Origin: Lachnospiraceae bacterium | Lineage (GTDB): Bacteria; Bacillota; Clostridia; Lachnospirales; Lachnospiraceae | DNA length: 64,000 nucleotides | Assembly (NCBI GenBank): GCA_024404675.1 | Contig: JAKSPO010000002.1 | Location: forward strand, 1-64,000 | Reading direction: 5' to 3' | In this document: in pieces, positions 53,118-60,099 of the stretch | Layout of the letters: every line of letters starts with the position of its first letter | Numbering within the stretch: position 1 is the first letter of the stretch | Translations under genes and position numbers: made by a program | Notes under the pieces: model-generated | The model's database searches: none | Told to the model about the DNA's origin: nothing | What the model saw: the letters and a program-made list of their open reading frames with translations, nothing else

Positions 53118-53849
53118 TCAGTCGTCCGGGAAGAAAATCTTCGAGATATCATTGGCCATATACGCCGCCGGAGTTCCGAAGAAATGGCGGTCCTTTGCAA
53201 TGTGAAGAATTTTCGTGGACGGAACAATGGTTTTCGCGATGTCGTGAGATATGACGATAATCGTCAGACCATTCTTTTTATTCAGCTCGGCGAGCACCTC
53301 GTAGAGCTCGGCGGTTGCCGAAGGATCAAGTCCGGTAACCGGTTCGTCGAGCATGAGAATCTCATGTGCGGCAAGGAGCGCTCTCGCGAGAAGCACACGT
53401 TGCTGCTGACCGCCGGAAAGGTCTCGGTAGCTTCGAGCCTGGATGTCTGAAATATGAAGCTGCTCCATAACCTCGGCAGCGCGAGCCTTATCCTCTCTTC
53501 GATAGAAAGGGCGCGAGCCGTTCTTAGCAAGAAGTCCGGAGAGTACAACCTCTCTGACCGTTGCCGGGAAATCCTTCTGCAGAGCGGTCTGCTGCGGCAA
53601 ATACCCGATGCAGCCGCTTCCCTTGCTGCAGTTGACGGTAATCGAGCCCTGCAGGGGCTTCATCAGACCGAGCATAGTCTTCATAAGTGTTGATTTACCG
53701 GAGCCGTTTTCGCCAATGATGCTCAGGTAATCACCGGGATAAATCTCAAAGGAAAGGTCTTTGATTACAATCTGATTTTCATAGCCGAGCGAAGCGTTAT
53801 CACATGAAAGAATGGGGCTGTGGCTGTCACAGCAGCAATCGATTTTCAT
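53118..53849 (-). CDS. Metal-type ABC transporter ATP-binding protein (ZnuC/MntB-like)
   Basis: A 243-residue ATPase. Walker A GENGSGKST, signature LSGGQQQR, Walker B LMLDEP, and switch His in VISHD. The LPQQTALQKDFPATVREVVLSG region is typical of the ZnuC/TroB group. The N-terminus carries CCCDSHSP, a Cys/His patch that could touch metal. No membrane permease or binding protein is adjacent, so its partners must lie elsewhere. GGAGGT precedes the start. Upstream, two TTGTAAT repeats are seen, but no convincing Zur or Fur box. Confidence 0.88.
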   Translation of the reverse strand: MKIDCCCDSHSPILSCDNASLGYENQIVIKDLSFEIYPGDYLSIIGENGSGKSTLMKTMLGLMKPLQGSITVNCSKGSGCIGYLPQQTALQKDFPATVREVVLSGLLAKNGSRPFYRREDKARAAEVMEQLHISDIQARSYRDLSGGQQQRVLLARALLAAHEILMLDEPVTGLDPSATAELYEVLAELNKKNGLTIIVISHDIAKTIVPSTKILHIAKDRHFFGTPAAYMANDISKIFFPDD

Positions 53850-53957
53850 AACCGGACCTCCTTATCTGAAATGTGACACCGACAGCGGTATCAGGTTTAT
53901 TGTAATTTACAGAGGAATCTTTGTCAATTGTAATACATACTCATTCATAATTTAGTA

Positions 53958-53986
53958 TTGCAAAACATAGAAAAATATAGTATAGT
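53958..53986 (+). promoter_or_regulatory. Promoter of the zinc-ribbon protein gene
   Basis: TTGCAA, 17 bases, TATAGT, ending 55 bases before the next start codon. Confidence 0.65.
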
Positions 53987-54041
53987 TTTATCAGCGTTGG
54001 TATAACCAGCGGAATTTATAAGAAATGGAAGGATAAGAGAG

Positions 54042-54755
54042 ATGTTTTGTACTAAGTGTGGAAAACAGGTTCCGGATGGATCCGTTATTTGTCCTTATTG
54101 CGGCAATGCTTTGGCAGCACCTCAGGCAGCTCCCCAGGCAGCTCCTCAGGCACCTATGATGGCTAATTTCAAGAATCAGGCAAGTGATGTAGTTGGTAAG
54201 GCTAAGAAGGGCGACAAGAAGGCTCTCCTTATTGCAGCTATCGCAGCTGTTGCAGTTATCGCAGTTGTTGTTGCTTTGATCCTTATCTTCACCGGCGGTC
54301 CTAAGAGTGTTGTTAAGAAGTACCTTAAGGAAGAAGAGAAGATTTCCAAGAAGGCTGAAGCTGTTTACTCTGATGTTTATCTTTTCGCTAACAAGAAGGC
54401 TCTTAAGAAGCTCGACATGGACGACGATGACGAGGAAGAGAATGCTAAGGTTACCTGGAAGATTACCAAGAGCAAGACCTATGGCAGCAGCTCTGATGTT
54501 ACCGAGGGTGTAAGAGCTTTCGTTAAGGCAAGAAAGGGCGATGACGAGAAGGTTAAGGCAGCAGCACTTGTTGAGGTTACTACCACCGTTAAGATTGACG
54601 GCGACAAGGAGAAGTCCAAGGAGTATTACTGCCTCGCTAAGGTTGGCGGCAACTGGTATCTCATTAAGTCCAGCGGCGACTCTGCTGAGAACATCAATGA
54701 TGCAGCTGAGAAGTGGGAGAAGATGGCTAGCTCCAAGAAGAAGTCTGACGACTGA
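54042..54755 (+). CDS. Zinc-ribbon, single-helix membrane protein
   Basis: A 237-residue protein. The N-terminal zinc ribbon is CTKCGKQVPDGSVICPYCG. Then an APQAAPQAAPQAP spacer, one membrane helix (ALLIAAIAAVAVIAVVVALILIF, about residues 61-83), and an outer domain (about 90-225). The outer domain has a DUF4878/NTF2-like outline: VKKYLKEEEKISKKAEAVYSDVY and a final GGNWYLIKSS. Codons are unusually uniform (AAG, GCT, GTT), a sign of high expression. Function unknown. Confidence 0.75.
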   Translation: MFCTKCGKQVPDGSVICPYCGNALAAPQAAPQAAPQAPMMANFKNQASDVVGKAKKGDKKALLIAAIAAVAVIAVVVALILIFTGGPKSVVKKYLKEEEKISKKAEAVYSDVYLFANKKALKKLDMDDDDEEENAKVTWKITKSKTYGSSSDVTEGVRAFVKARKGDDEKVKAAALVEVTTTVKIDGDKEKSKEYYCLAKVGGNWYLIKSSGDSAENINDAAEKWEKMASSKKKSDD

Positions 54756-54783
54756 TATTAATCGGTTAATGGTTGTTATCAAT

Positions 54784-54820
54784 CCCCAGGATACAAGGAT
54801 GTGTCCTGGGGTTGTTTTTT
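54784..54820 (+). terminator. Terminator after the zinc-ribbon protein gene
   Basis: A 10-bp stem with one G-U (54784-54793 with 54802-54811) followed by TTGTTTTTT. Confidence 0.85.
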
Positions 54821-54880
54821 ACATTTCGGGGCTTTTCGTTATGTAAGAGGAAGGCGCTCCGCGTGCAGAGAGGAAGTTTT

Positions 54881-55468
54881 ATGGCAGATAAGAAGGCAGC
54901 AGTGAAGAAATCAAAGAACTCAAACAAGATACTCCTTGGTATGATCATAGGTTTCGTGCTGATTACGGTTTTTTACGTTCTGATGCGTTTTGTTTTTTTC
55001 AGAGAGAATCGGGATCCGAAGGGTGTGGCTGAGAGTGCATTTGCCGCAGTCTACGGTGTGGATTTCGAGGATTTCAAAAAGGCCAGCATCTATAATGATG
55101 CCTGCCAGAAATATCTCCGCATGGAGATGGCATGGGAGATTGACCAGATTGAGAAGGAATTCGAGGTTATGAAGGGCGAGTCCGATGCGTTCTCGATGAA
55201 GATTAACTCTACCGAAGTGATCGAGTTCCAGAAGGGAAGCGAAGGGTACGAAGAGGGAATCCGCCTGCTTCTTCAGTCTCATGCCGAGACGTTGACGACG
55301 GATATTTCGAAAGTTGCACTGGCGAACATCAGTTATTCGCTGACCTATAAGGACGAGGAAGGCGAAGAGAAGGAAGACGGGGTGGAGGAGTATTGGCTTT
55401 ATCAGATTAAGGGAGCCTGGTATGCACATCCGCTTGTAAATACGCTTGAGGAGGGTATGCTTGAATGA
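54881..55468 (+). CDS. Membrane-anchored protein, NTF2-like outline
   Basis: A 195-residue protein. A basic N-terminus (KKAAVKKSKNSNK) precedes one helix (LLGMIIGFVLITVFYVLMRFV), then a domain with the outline PKGVAESAFAAVYGVDFEDFKKA and a final YWLYQIKGAWYAHP. The architecture mirrors the preceding gene (helix plus a domain ending in W-Y), suggesting distant relatedness without the zinc ribbon. GAGGAAG is 4 bases upstream. It overlaps the deacetylase start by 4 bases. Confidence 0.7.
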   Translation: MADKKAAVKKSKNSNKILLGMIIGFVLITVFYVLMRFVFFRENRDPKGVAESAFAAVYGVDFEDFKKASIYNDACQKYLRMEMAWEIDQIEKEFEVMKGESDAFSMKINSTEVIEFQKGSEGYEEGIRLLLQSHAETLTTDISKVALANISYSLTYKDEEGEEKEDGVEEYWLYQIKGAWYAHPLVNTLEEGMLE

Positions 55469-56079
55469 GTGACAGAAAGCTGATTGCATTGACGTTTGAT
55501 GATGGACCGAATACCGATACTACGCCGCATTTTTTGGATCGTTTGGAGCGTTACGGCGTGCGTGCAACATTTTTCGTTGAGGGCCAGTTTATCACGGAGA
55601 AGACGATTCCGGTTATGAAGCGGGCAATGAGTCTTGGGTGTCTGATCGAGAACCATGCGTATACGCATACCAATATGTCGGATATGGGAGAGGAGCAGAT
55701 TCGTAAGGAACTGCTTGATACGGACGGCCTGGTGCTTTTAGCAACCGGACGTGTACCGAAATTCTTCCGCCCGCCCTATATCGGGCTGTCCGATACGCTT
55801 TTTGCAAGTGTTGACAAGACCTTTATCTGCGGCTTTAACGCAGAGGACTGGGATCCGTCTATCGAGACCGAGGAGCGTGCAAAGCGTATTCTTGCGCAGG
55901 CTAAGCATGGCGGCATCATTCTTTTACATGATATGTCCGGCAATATGAAGACTGCGGAAGCGTTAGACACCCTGATTCCTGCACTCCTTGAACAGGGCTA
56001 CAGCTTTGTGACGGTTGAGGAGTTGTTCCGCGAGATGGGAACCGTAGCGGAGAAAGGTCAGATCTATACCTATCTTTAA
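55465..56079 (+). CDS. Polysaccharide deacetylase family protein (NodB fold)
   Basis: A 204-residue protein. Motif 1 TFDDGP (first Asp is the base, second binds metal), motif 2 ENHAYTHTNM (two metal His), motif 3 RPPYIG, motif 4 EDWDPS, and motif 5 LLHDMSGN. All key residues are present, so it should deacetylate N-acetyl sugars of peptidoglycan or chitin-like glycans. There is no signal peptide in this ORF, which is unusual for a wall enzyme. It may act on a cytoplasmic precursor. The start overlaps the upstream membrane protein (ATGA). Confidence 0.9.
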   Translation: MSDRKLIALTFDDGPNTDTTPHFLDRLERYGVRATFFVEGQFITEKTIPVMKRAMSLGCLIENHAYTHTNMSDMGEEQIRKELLDTDGLVLLATGRVPKFFRPPYIGLSDTLFASVDKTFICGFNAEDWDPSIETEERAKRILAQAKHGGIILLHDMSGNMKTAEALDTLIPALLEQGYSFVTVEELFREMGTVAEKGQIYTYL

Positions 56080-56135
56080 GATTACTTCCAGCTATGCCGG
56101 TCGGATGCTTCCGATAGAATATTCAGAATAAAAGT

Positions 56136-56175
56136 CCGCCGAAGCCTTTTTATATAAGGGTTTCGGCGGCTTATT
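56136..56175 (+). terminator. Terminator after the deacetylase gene
   Basis: An 11-bp stem with one G-U (56136-56146 with 56159-56169) is followed by CTTATTCTTTCT. Confidence 0.75.
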
Positions 56176-56251
56176 CTTTCTGAGGGATCGGCTGAGGGGG
56201 CACATCTTATCGGACGTTATCGGTGCGTTTACCCCCCCCCGAAAAAAGCGC

Positions 56252-56299
56252 AAAAAAAGAACCGACCCCAAGGCTCCTAAGTCCTCAAAACCGATTCTT
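56252..56299 (-). terminator. Terminator of the tRNA-Lys gene
   Basis: Read on the minus strand, 56299-56287 pairs with 56269-56257 over 13 bp with many G-U pairs, and is followed by at least five T. Confidence 0.6.
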
Positions 56300-56304
56300 C
56301 AAAT

Positions 56305-56377
56305 TGCACCGCCAGGGGCTCGAACCCTGGACACCCTGATTAAGAGTCAGGTGCTCTACCAACTGAGCTAGCGGTGC
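56305..56377 (-). tRNA. tRNA-Lys (anticodon CTT)
   Basis: A 73-base cloverleaf on the minus strand. Acceptor GCACCGC pairs with GCGGTGC, D-arm GCTC...GAGC, anticodon stem CCTGA/TCAGG with loop CTCTTAA (anticodon CTT, reads AAG), T-arm CCAGG-GTTCGAGC-CCTGG, discriminator A. CCA is not encoded. A single tRNA with its own terminator, transcribed toward the deacetylase gene. Confidence 0.97.
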
Positions 56378-56443
56378 GTTTCTGCGTTTTCGTGAACGCA
56401 AAAGTGATTATATTACAAGAAATCTGAAATTGCAAGTGTTTTT

Positions 56444-57100
56444 TTAATTTTTTTTCAAATTTTTTGCGGGAGCCATTTCGAGGCGGCAAATCGGCTTTCC
56501 AAGGGCAGAGAAACGATCCTCGTATTCGGTGTGAAAATTGCCTTCCTCATAGGGGCTGTGGTGCAGATCGTAGGTGACTGCGGAAAGCTCCCAGCCGCAT
56601 TGCTCTGCGGTTTCTACAGAGAAGTCGAAGAGCTCACGGTTGTCCGTTTTGAAAGCGATATAGCCGTCGCTTCGAAGGAATTCCGTGTAGCGGGCGAGGA
56701 AACGGTCTGAGGTCAGGCGGCGATGTGCATGCCGATCCTTCGGCCACGGGTCTGAGAAGTTCAGGTAGATTCGGTGAATCTCCTCCCGGTCGAAAACATC
56801 GGTTGCATATTCTGCGTCCAATCTTATGAAGCGCAGATTCGGAAGCTGCAGCTCAGCCTGCTTTTCAAGGGCACGCAGGAGAACGCTCGAGTATTTTTCG
56901 ATTCCTAAGTAGTTGATGTCCGGGTTGGCTGCTGCGAGCGCCATAATAAACTGCCCCTTGCCCATGCCGATCTCAATATGAATCGGATGATTGTTTCCGA
57001 AGAATTCCTGCCAATGGCCCTTCTTCTCCTCGGGGTTCTGTACGACATACGGGTTGACGAGCATCTCTTCTCGTGCGCCGGGAATATTTCTAAGTCTCAT
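56444..57100 (-). CDS. trmB: tRNA (guanine-N7-)-methyltransferase
   Basis: A 218-residue SAM-dependent enzyme that makes m7G46 in tRNA. Motifs are the SAM loop IEIGMGKGQFIMALA, YLGIEKYSSVLLRAL, and the signature IYLNFSDPWPKDRHAHRRLT. A C-terminal TDNRELFDFS and TEYEDRFSALGKPI follow. The ATG has TTGGAGA 5-6 bases upstream; a TTG inside that site would add four residues. It follows the DUF3810 gene on the same strand by 12 bases, so they are probably co-transcribed. Placement next to a tRNA gene may be chance. Confidence 0.95.
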   Translation of the reverse strand: MRLRNIPGAREEMLVNPYVVQNPEEKKGHWQEFFGNNHPIHIEIGMGKGQFIMALAAANPDINYLGIEKYSSVLLRALEKQAELQLPNLRFIRLDAEYATDVFDREEIHRIYLNFSDPWPKDRHAHRRLTSDRFLARYTEFLRSDGYIAFKTDNRELFDFSVETAEQCGWELSAVTYDLHHSPYEEGNFHTEYEDRFSALGKPICRLEMAPAKNLKKN

Positions 57101-57112
57101 ATTTGTCTCCAA

Positions 57113-58513
57113 TCAATAAAGTGTTCCGTCGTAATAGCGAAGCAGCTGCTTCACCACTTCAGCATAGCTCTGGATACCGGACTCGACGCCGTTCAGCTTT
57201 AACTCGGTGTCGGTAATGGTATCGGAAATGTGTTCCACCGTCTCGGTTGAAACCAGGGCACCGGATTCGACCTCCTCCCAGGTTTCTGCGGTCAGGAACT
57301 GATCATCGTTATAAATCATATCGTTAATCGGTGTGAGCGGGCGCTCAAATTCCGGATGCGCCTGCAATTCCCTGTCAAGAGCTTCCTCAACGTACCACAA
57401 AACGGAGAGGTAACCGCTGTAGCGAAACATTGCGTCCTCACTGCCGATGCACGCTAAGTAGGCGATATAGTTTGCTTCGTCCTCGTAAATGAAGCCCCGT
57501 ACGTGCGAAAGCTCGTGGCAGTAGCACTCGGGGAAGTTCGTCAGATACATAATCGGATTGACGTTCGCTTCCATGGAAAAAGGAAAATAATAACCGCATA
57601 TGTATGACTGACTGAGAAGATGTGAGAAGATATTCATATTCTTGACCTTCGGCATCCAGCCGTCAAGAAGCGGATACTCCTCAGAAATGCCTTTCAGCGC
57701 CTTCACGGCCTCCTTCTGAAAATCGCCGTCATACACAAGCATCCCGTTATTGTCTCTTGGAAGCTTGGCAGAAAGCTCGTTCACATTGCTCACAATATAC
57801 TCACGAAGCAGATAGACCTCTTCCACCGAGTACTGCTTCTTAGCTGCGTTCGGATTCGGATCGAGCGGCGTGCGGTTGTATAAAATGAAGCAGTTCAGCG
57901 TCATAACAAGCGCCACATCGAGGAACAATACGAGGTAGAAGCGGTAGTAGCGCTGCACATAGAAGCGAAACCTTTGCCCGCTACCGTTACTTTTTAAGAT
58001 GCACGCGGGAATCCAGAGCACCAGAGCGGCAAATGTGAGAATCACCGCAGCGATGATCATCCATTCTCCGAGTGAGAAGGGAAGGAGCGAGGTCACACGA
58101 CCGTATACATTGATCCAGATGGGAAGCACATAGCTTGCATACCAGTCGCAGAAGCGAGGGCTTGTTCTTCCGAGAACGTTTAAAAAGAGGACGATACTAA
58201 AGAGCACCAGCACGCATACCCAGTATTCCTGCCGCTTTGCACGATAGGCCTCTGCCTGCTTTCGTTTCATCCGTGTTGCCTGACGGCGGCGCTGCTCGTC
58301 ACTTGGACGGTTCGATTGCCGCTCTGCATTGTGAGTGCGCTCGGCATTGGCCTCGCCGGAGTGGGAGCGCGTCTTAGAAGTGTTTTTGGTTCCGGCAGAA
58401 CTCCTTGAACGGGAGCCTGCGGCTCTGCTGCCCGCCGAAGAAGACGAGCTCTTCGGGCGGCTATTTCGATTACCGGCCGAAGAAGTGCCGGACTTATTTC
58501 GTTGATTTGCCAT
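57113..58513 (-). CDS. DUF3810-type membrane metalloprotease-like protein
   Basis: A 466-residue protein. Residues 1-95 are a disordered Ser/Arg/Asn-rich cytoplasmic tail. Three membrane helices follow (about 97-115, 150-175, 190-210). The outer domain has the zinc-protease-like motif CHELSHVRGFIYEDEANYIAYLAC near residue 330, an HExxH followed by a downstream Glu, as in DUF3810. It is therefore probably a membrane-bound zinc peptidase of unknown target. Start precedes by 12 bases an AT-rich region with an inverted repeat. Operon with trmB. Confidence 0.82.
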   Translation of the reverse strand: MANQRNKSGTSSAGNRNSRPKSSSSSAGSRAAGSRSRSSAGTKNTSKTRSHSGEANAERTHNAERQSNRPSDEQRRRQATRMKRKQAEAYRAKRQEYWVCVLVLFSIVLFLNVLGRTSPRFCDWYASYVLPIWINVYGRVTSLLPFSLGEWMIIAAVILTFAALVLWIPACILKSNGSGQRFRFYVQRYYRFYLVLFLDVALVMTLNCFILYNRTPLDPNPNAAKKQYSVEEVYLLREYIVSNVNELSAKLPRDNNGMLVYDGDFQKEAVKALKGISEEYPLLDGWMPKVKNMNIFSHLLSQSYICGYYFPFSMEANVNPIMYLTNFPECYCHELSHVRGFIYEDEANYIAYLACIGSEDAMFRYSGYLSVLWYVEEALDRELQAHPEFERPLTPINDMIYNDDQFLTAETWEEVESGALVSTETVEHISDTITDTELKLNGVESGIQSYAEVVKQLLRYYDGTLY

Positions 58514-58536
58514 AATATCCCCATATCATAGATTCT

Positions 58537-58560
58537 TATTGATAGATACCTCTATCAATA
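58537..58560. promoter_or_regulatory. 9-bp inverted repeat in the divergent control region
   Basis: TATTGATAG-6 bases-CTATCAATA, a perfect palindrome. It lies 24 bases before the DUF3810 start and about 80 bases before the promoter of the glycosylation cluster. The form resembles a TetR-type operator, but the regulator is not in the window. Confidence 0.55.
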
Positions 58561-58640
58561 GAATAAAAGAAAGCAGATAAATGTCAAGGCTTTTCCGTGG
58601 AGAAAGGCTTGACGGAGTGTGTGGATTGGGGGGATATTTT

Positions 58641-58669
58641 TTGACATCTATCTGTTGATATGCTATAAT
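58641..58669 (+). promoter_or_regulatory. Consensus promoter of the glycosylation cluster
   Basis: TTGACA, 17 bases, TATAAT. The spacer contains TATCTGTTGATA, which echoes the half-sites of the inverted repeat upstream. Confidence 0.8.
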
Positions 58670-58758
58670 AAAATGTATTTTTCTACTCTGAATGTATTTT
58701 TTGAGACGATTATGCGGGGAAAACTGCAATTTAGCTTATAATTTTGGAGGAGTCAGGC

Positions 58759-60099
58759 ATGAAAACGACGAAAAACGGCAAGGGGAGCACGAAGGCTCTT
58801 GCGAAGGAAGATCTGTTCCGACGTAACCCGATGCCCTACGGCGATGTGAGAAAATATTATCTCGGCGCAAAGCTTTGGACGGTAATTCTGTTCGTGCTCT
58901 GCACATATATCTCGGTGGCAGCGATCGCACTTCGAACCGATTCCTGCGAACAGCTTCCGAATGCGCTTATCTTCGGAGTAATGTTCGGCGCGTTTCTCGG
59001 CATCGTCGGGCATTATATGAGAAGCTATCTCGGCTACGGAATCTCGGCGTTCGGAAGCCTGCTGGTGCTTATTCTTCTGCAGACCTACCACGGAACCGGC
59101 GTTTCTCTCATCAGCAACAATCCCGCTTACGGTGAGAACTTTGTGAAGGGAATTCAGAGTATTGATTTCTGGATCATCCTCTCCAAGGTTTTTGCAATTC
59201 TGCAGCTTGCTCTTTCCTTTGTCTTCATCAATTCAACAAGAAAGGTTAAGGAGGAGCCGAAGGCGGAGGGCATGAACGTTCAGATCGAACGCTTCCGTGC
59301 ATGGCTTAACCGCATCAACGATTCCCTGACGCCCGGCCGCAGACCGCTTGATTACTGGTTCGTTGCGGGAAGCCTGCTTTGTGCGATGGCTTTCATCGCC
59401 TACAATCCGTCGATGGCCAGATACGATTATTATGCGCTTGCTGCATTGCTCGTTGGCTGCGTGATGATTGCCTGTAAGCTTCCGCTTGCCGGTGCCGGTC
59501 TGATTGCAGCTTCCGCGCTGCTTCGCTGTACGATGTATCAGTACCGCTTCGGCATGTCGATTCCGACGGCTTCGGCGTATGCCGGTATGTGGCTTTCCAT
59601 CCTCTATTTCTATTTTGCCTCCGCAAAGGATGCGAATGAAGCTTCCTTCAAGAAGCAGGGGATTTTAAATATCATTGAAAGCGTGCAGGTATGGATCCCG
59701 GTTGCATTTCTTGCGGCAATTTATCCGGTACACGAATTCCTCTCGGTATTCTCGGGAAGCCATATGAATGCAGAGAAGGACAGCCTTCCGCTTCTTATGT
59801 TTCTGCCGCTTCTGATTCTGCTTGCGGTTCGCTCCCGCAGGTGGTACGGATATGCATTGGCCGGCGGCTTTTACATCTGGTTCTGGGATGCGCTTCGCCA
59901 TTCCACGCCGCGTGCCGATAATGCGCTTGTGTTCTTTGATTGCGCGGACTGCCACGGCAGTGTCGGTGCACACACGACGGAGGTGCTTATGTCCATCGTA
60001 GACGCCCTGGCGGTTGCCACAATAGCGATGGCAATCCTTTCCGTCTGTATGGCTGTGATTATTCTTGTGATAAGGGGGGCTAAGCATGAAACGAAATAA
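58759..60099 (+). CDS. Polytopic membrane protein preceding the oligosaccharyltransferase
   Basis: A 446-residue protein with about ten membrane helices. Residues 1-40 are basic and cytoplasmic. Notable are a loop with FFDCADCHGSVGAHTTEV near the C-terminus (CxxCH) and a central NSTRKVKEEPKAEG linker. I recognise no family. The CxxCH sequence recalls a haem-binding site but lies in a membrane-protein loop, so that is uncertain. GGAGGAG is 7 bases upstream of the ATG. It overlaps the oligosaccharyltransferase by 14 bases, so the two are tightly coupled and may form a complex. Confidence 0.7.
   Translation: MKTTKNGKGSTKALAKEDLFRRNPMPYGDVRKYYLGAKLWTVILFVLCTYISVAAIALRTDSCEQLPNALIFGVMFGAFLGIVGHYMRSYLGYGISAFGSLLVLILLQTYHGTGVSLISNNPAYGENFVKGIQSIDFWIILSKVFAILQLALSFVFINSTRKVKEEPKAEGMNVQIERFRAWLNRINDSLTPGRRPLDYWFVAGSLLCAMAFIAYNPSMARYDYYALAALLVGCVMIACKLPLAGAGLIAASALLRCTMYQYRFGMSIPTASAYAGMWLSILYFYFASAKDANEASFKKQGILNIIESVQVWIPVAFLAAIYPVHEFLSVFSGSHMNAEKDSLPLLMFLPLLILLAVRSRRWYGYALAGGFYIWFWDALRHSTPRADNALVFFDCADCHGSVGAHTTEVLMSIVDALAVATIAMAILSVCMAVIILVIRGAKHETK

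Noticed and set aside
53860-53960. A Zur or Fur box upstream of the ZnuC-like gene
   Set aside because: Only scattered TTGTAAT repeats are present; no palindrome close to a known consensus.
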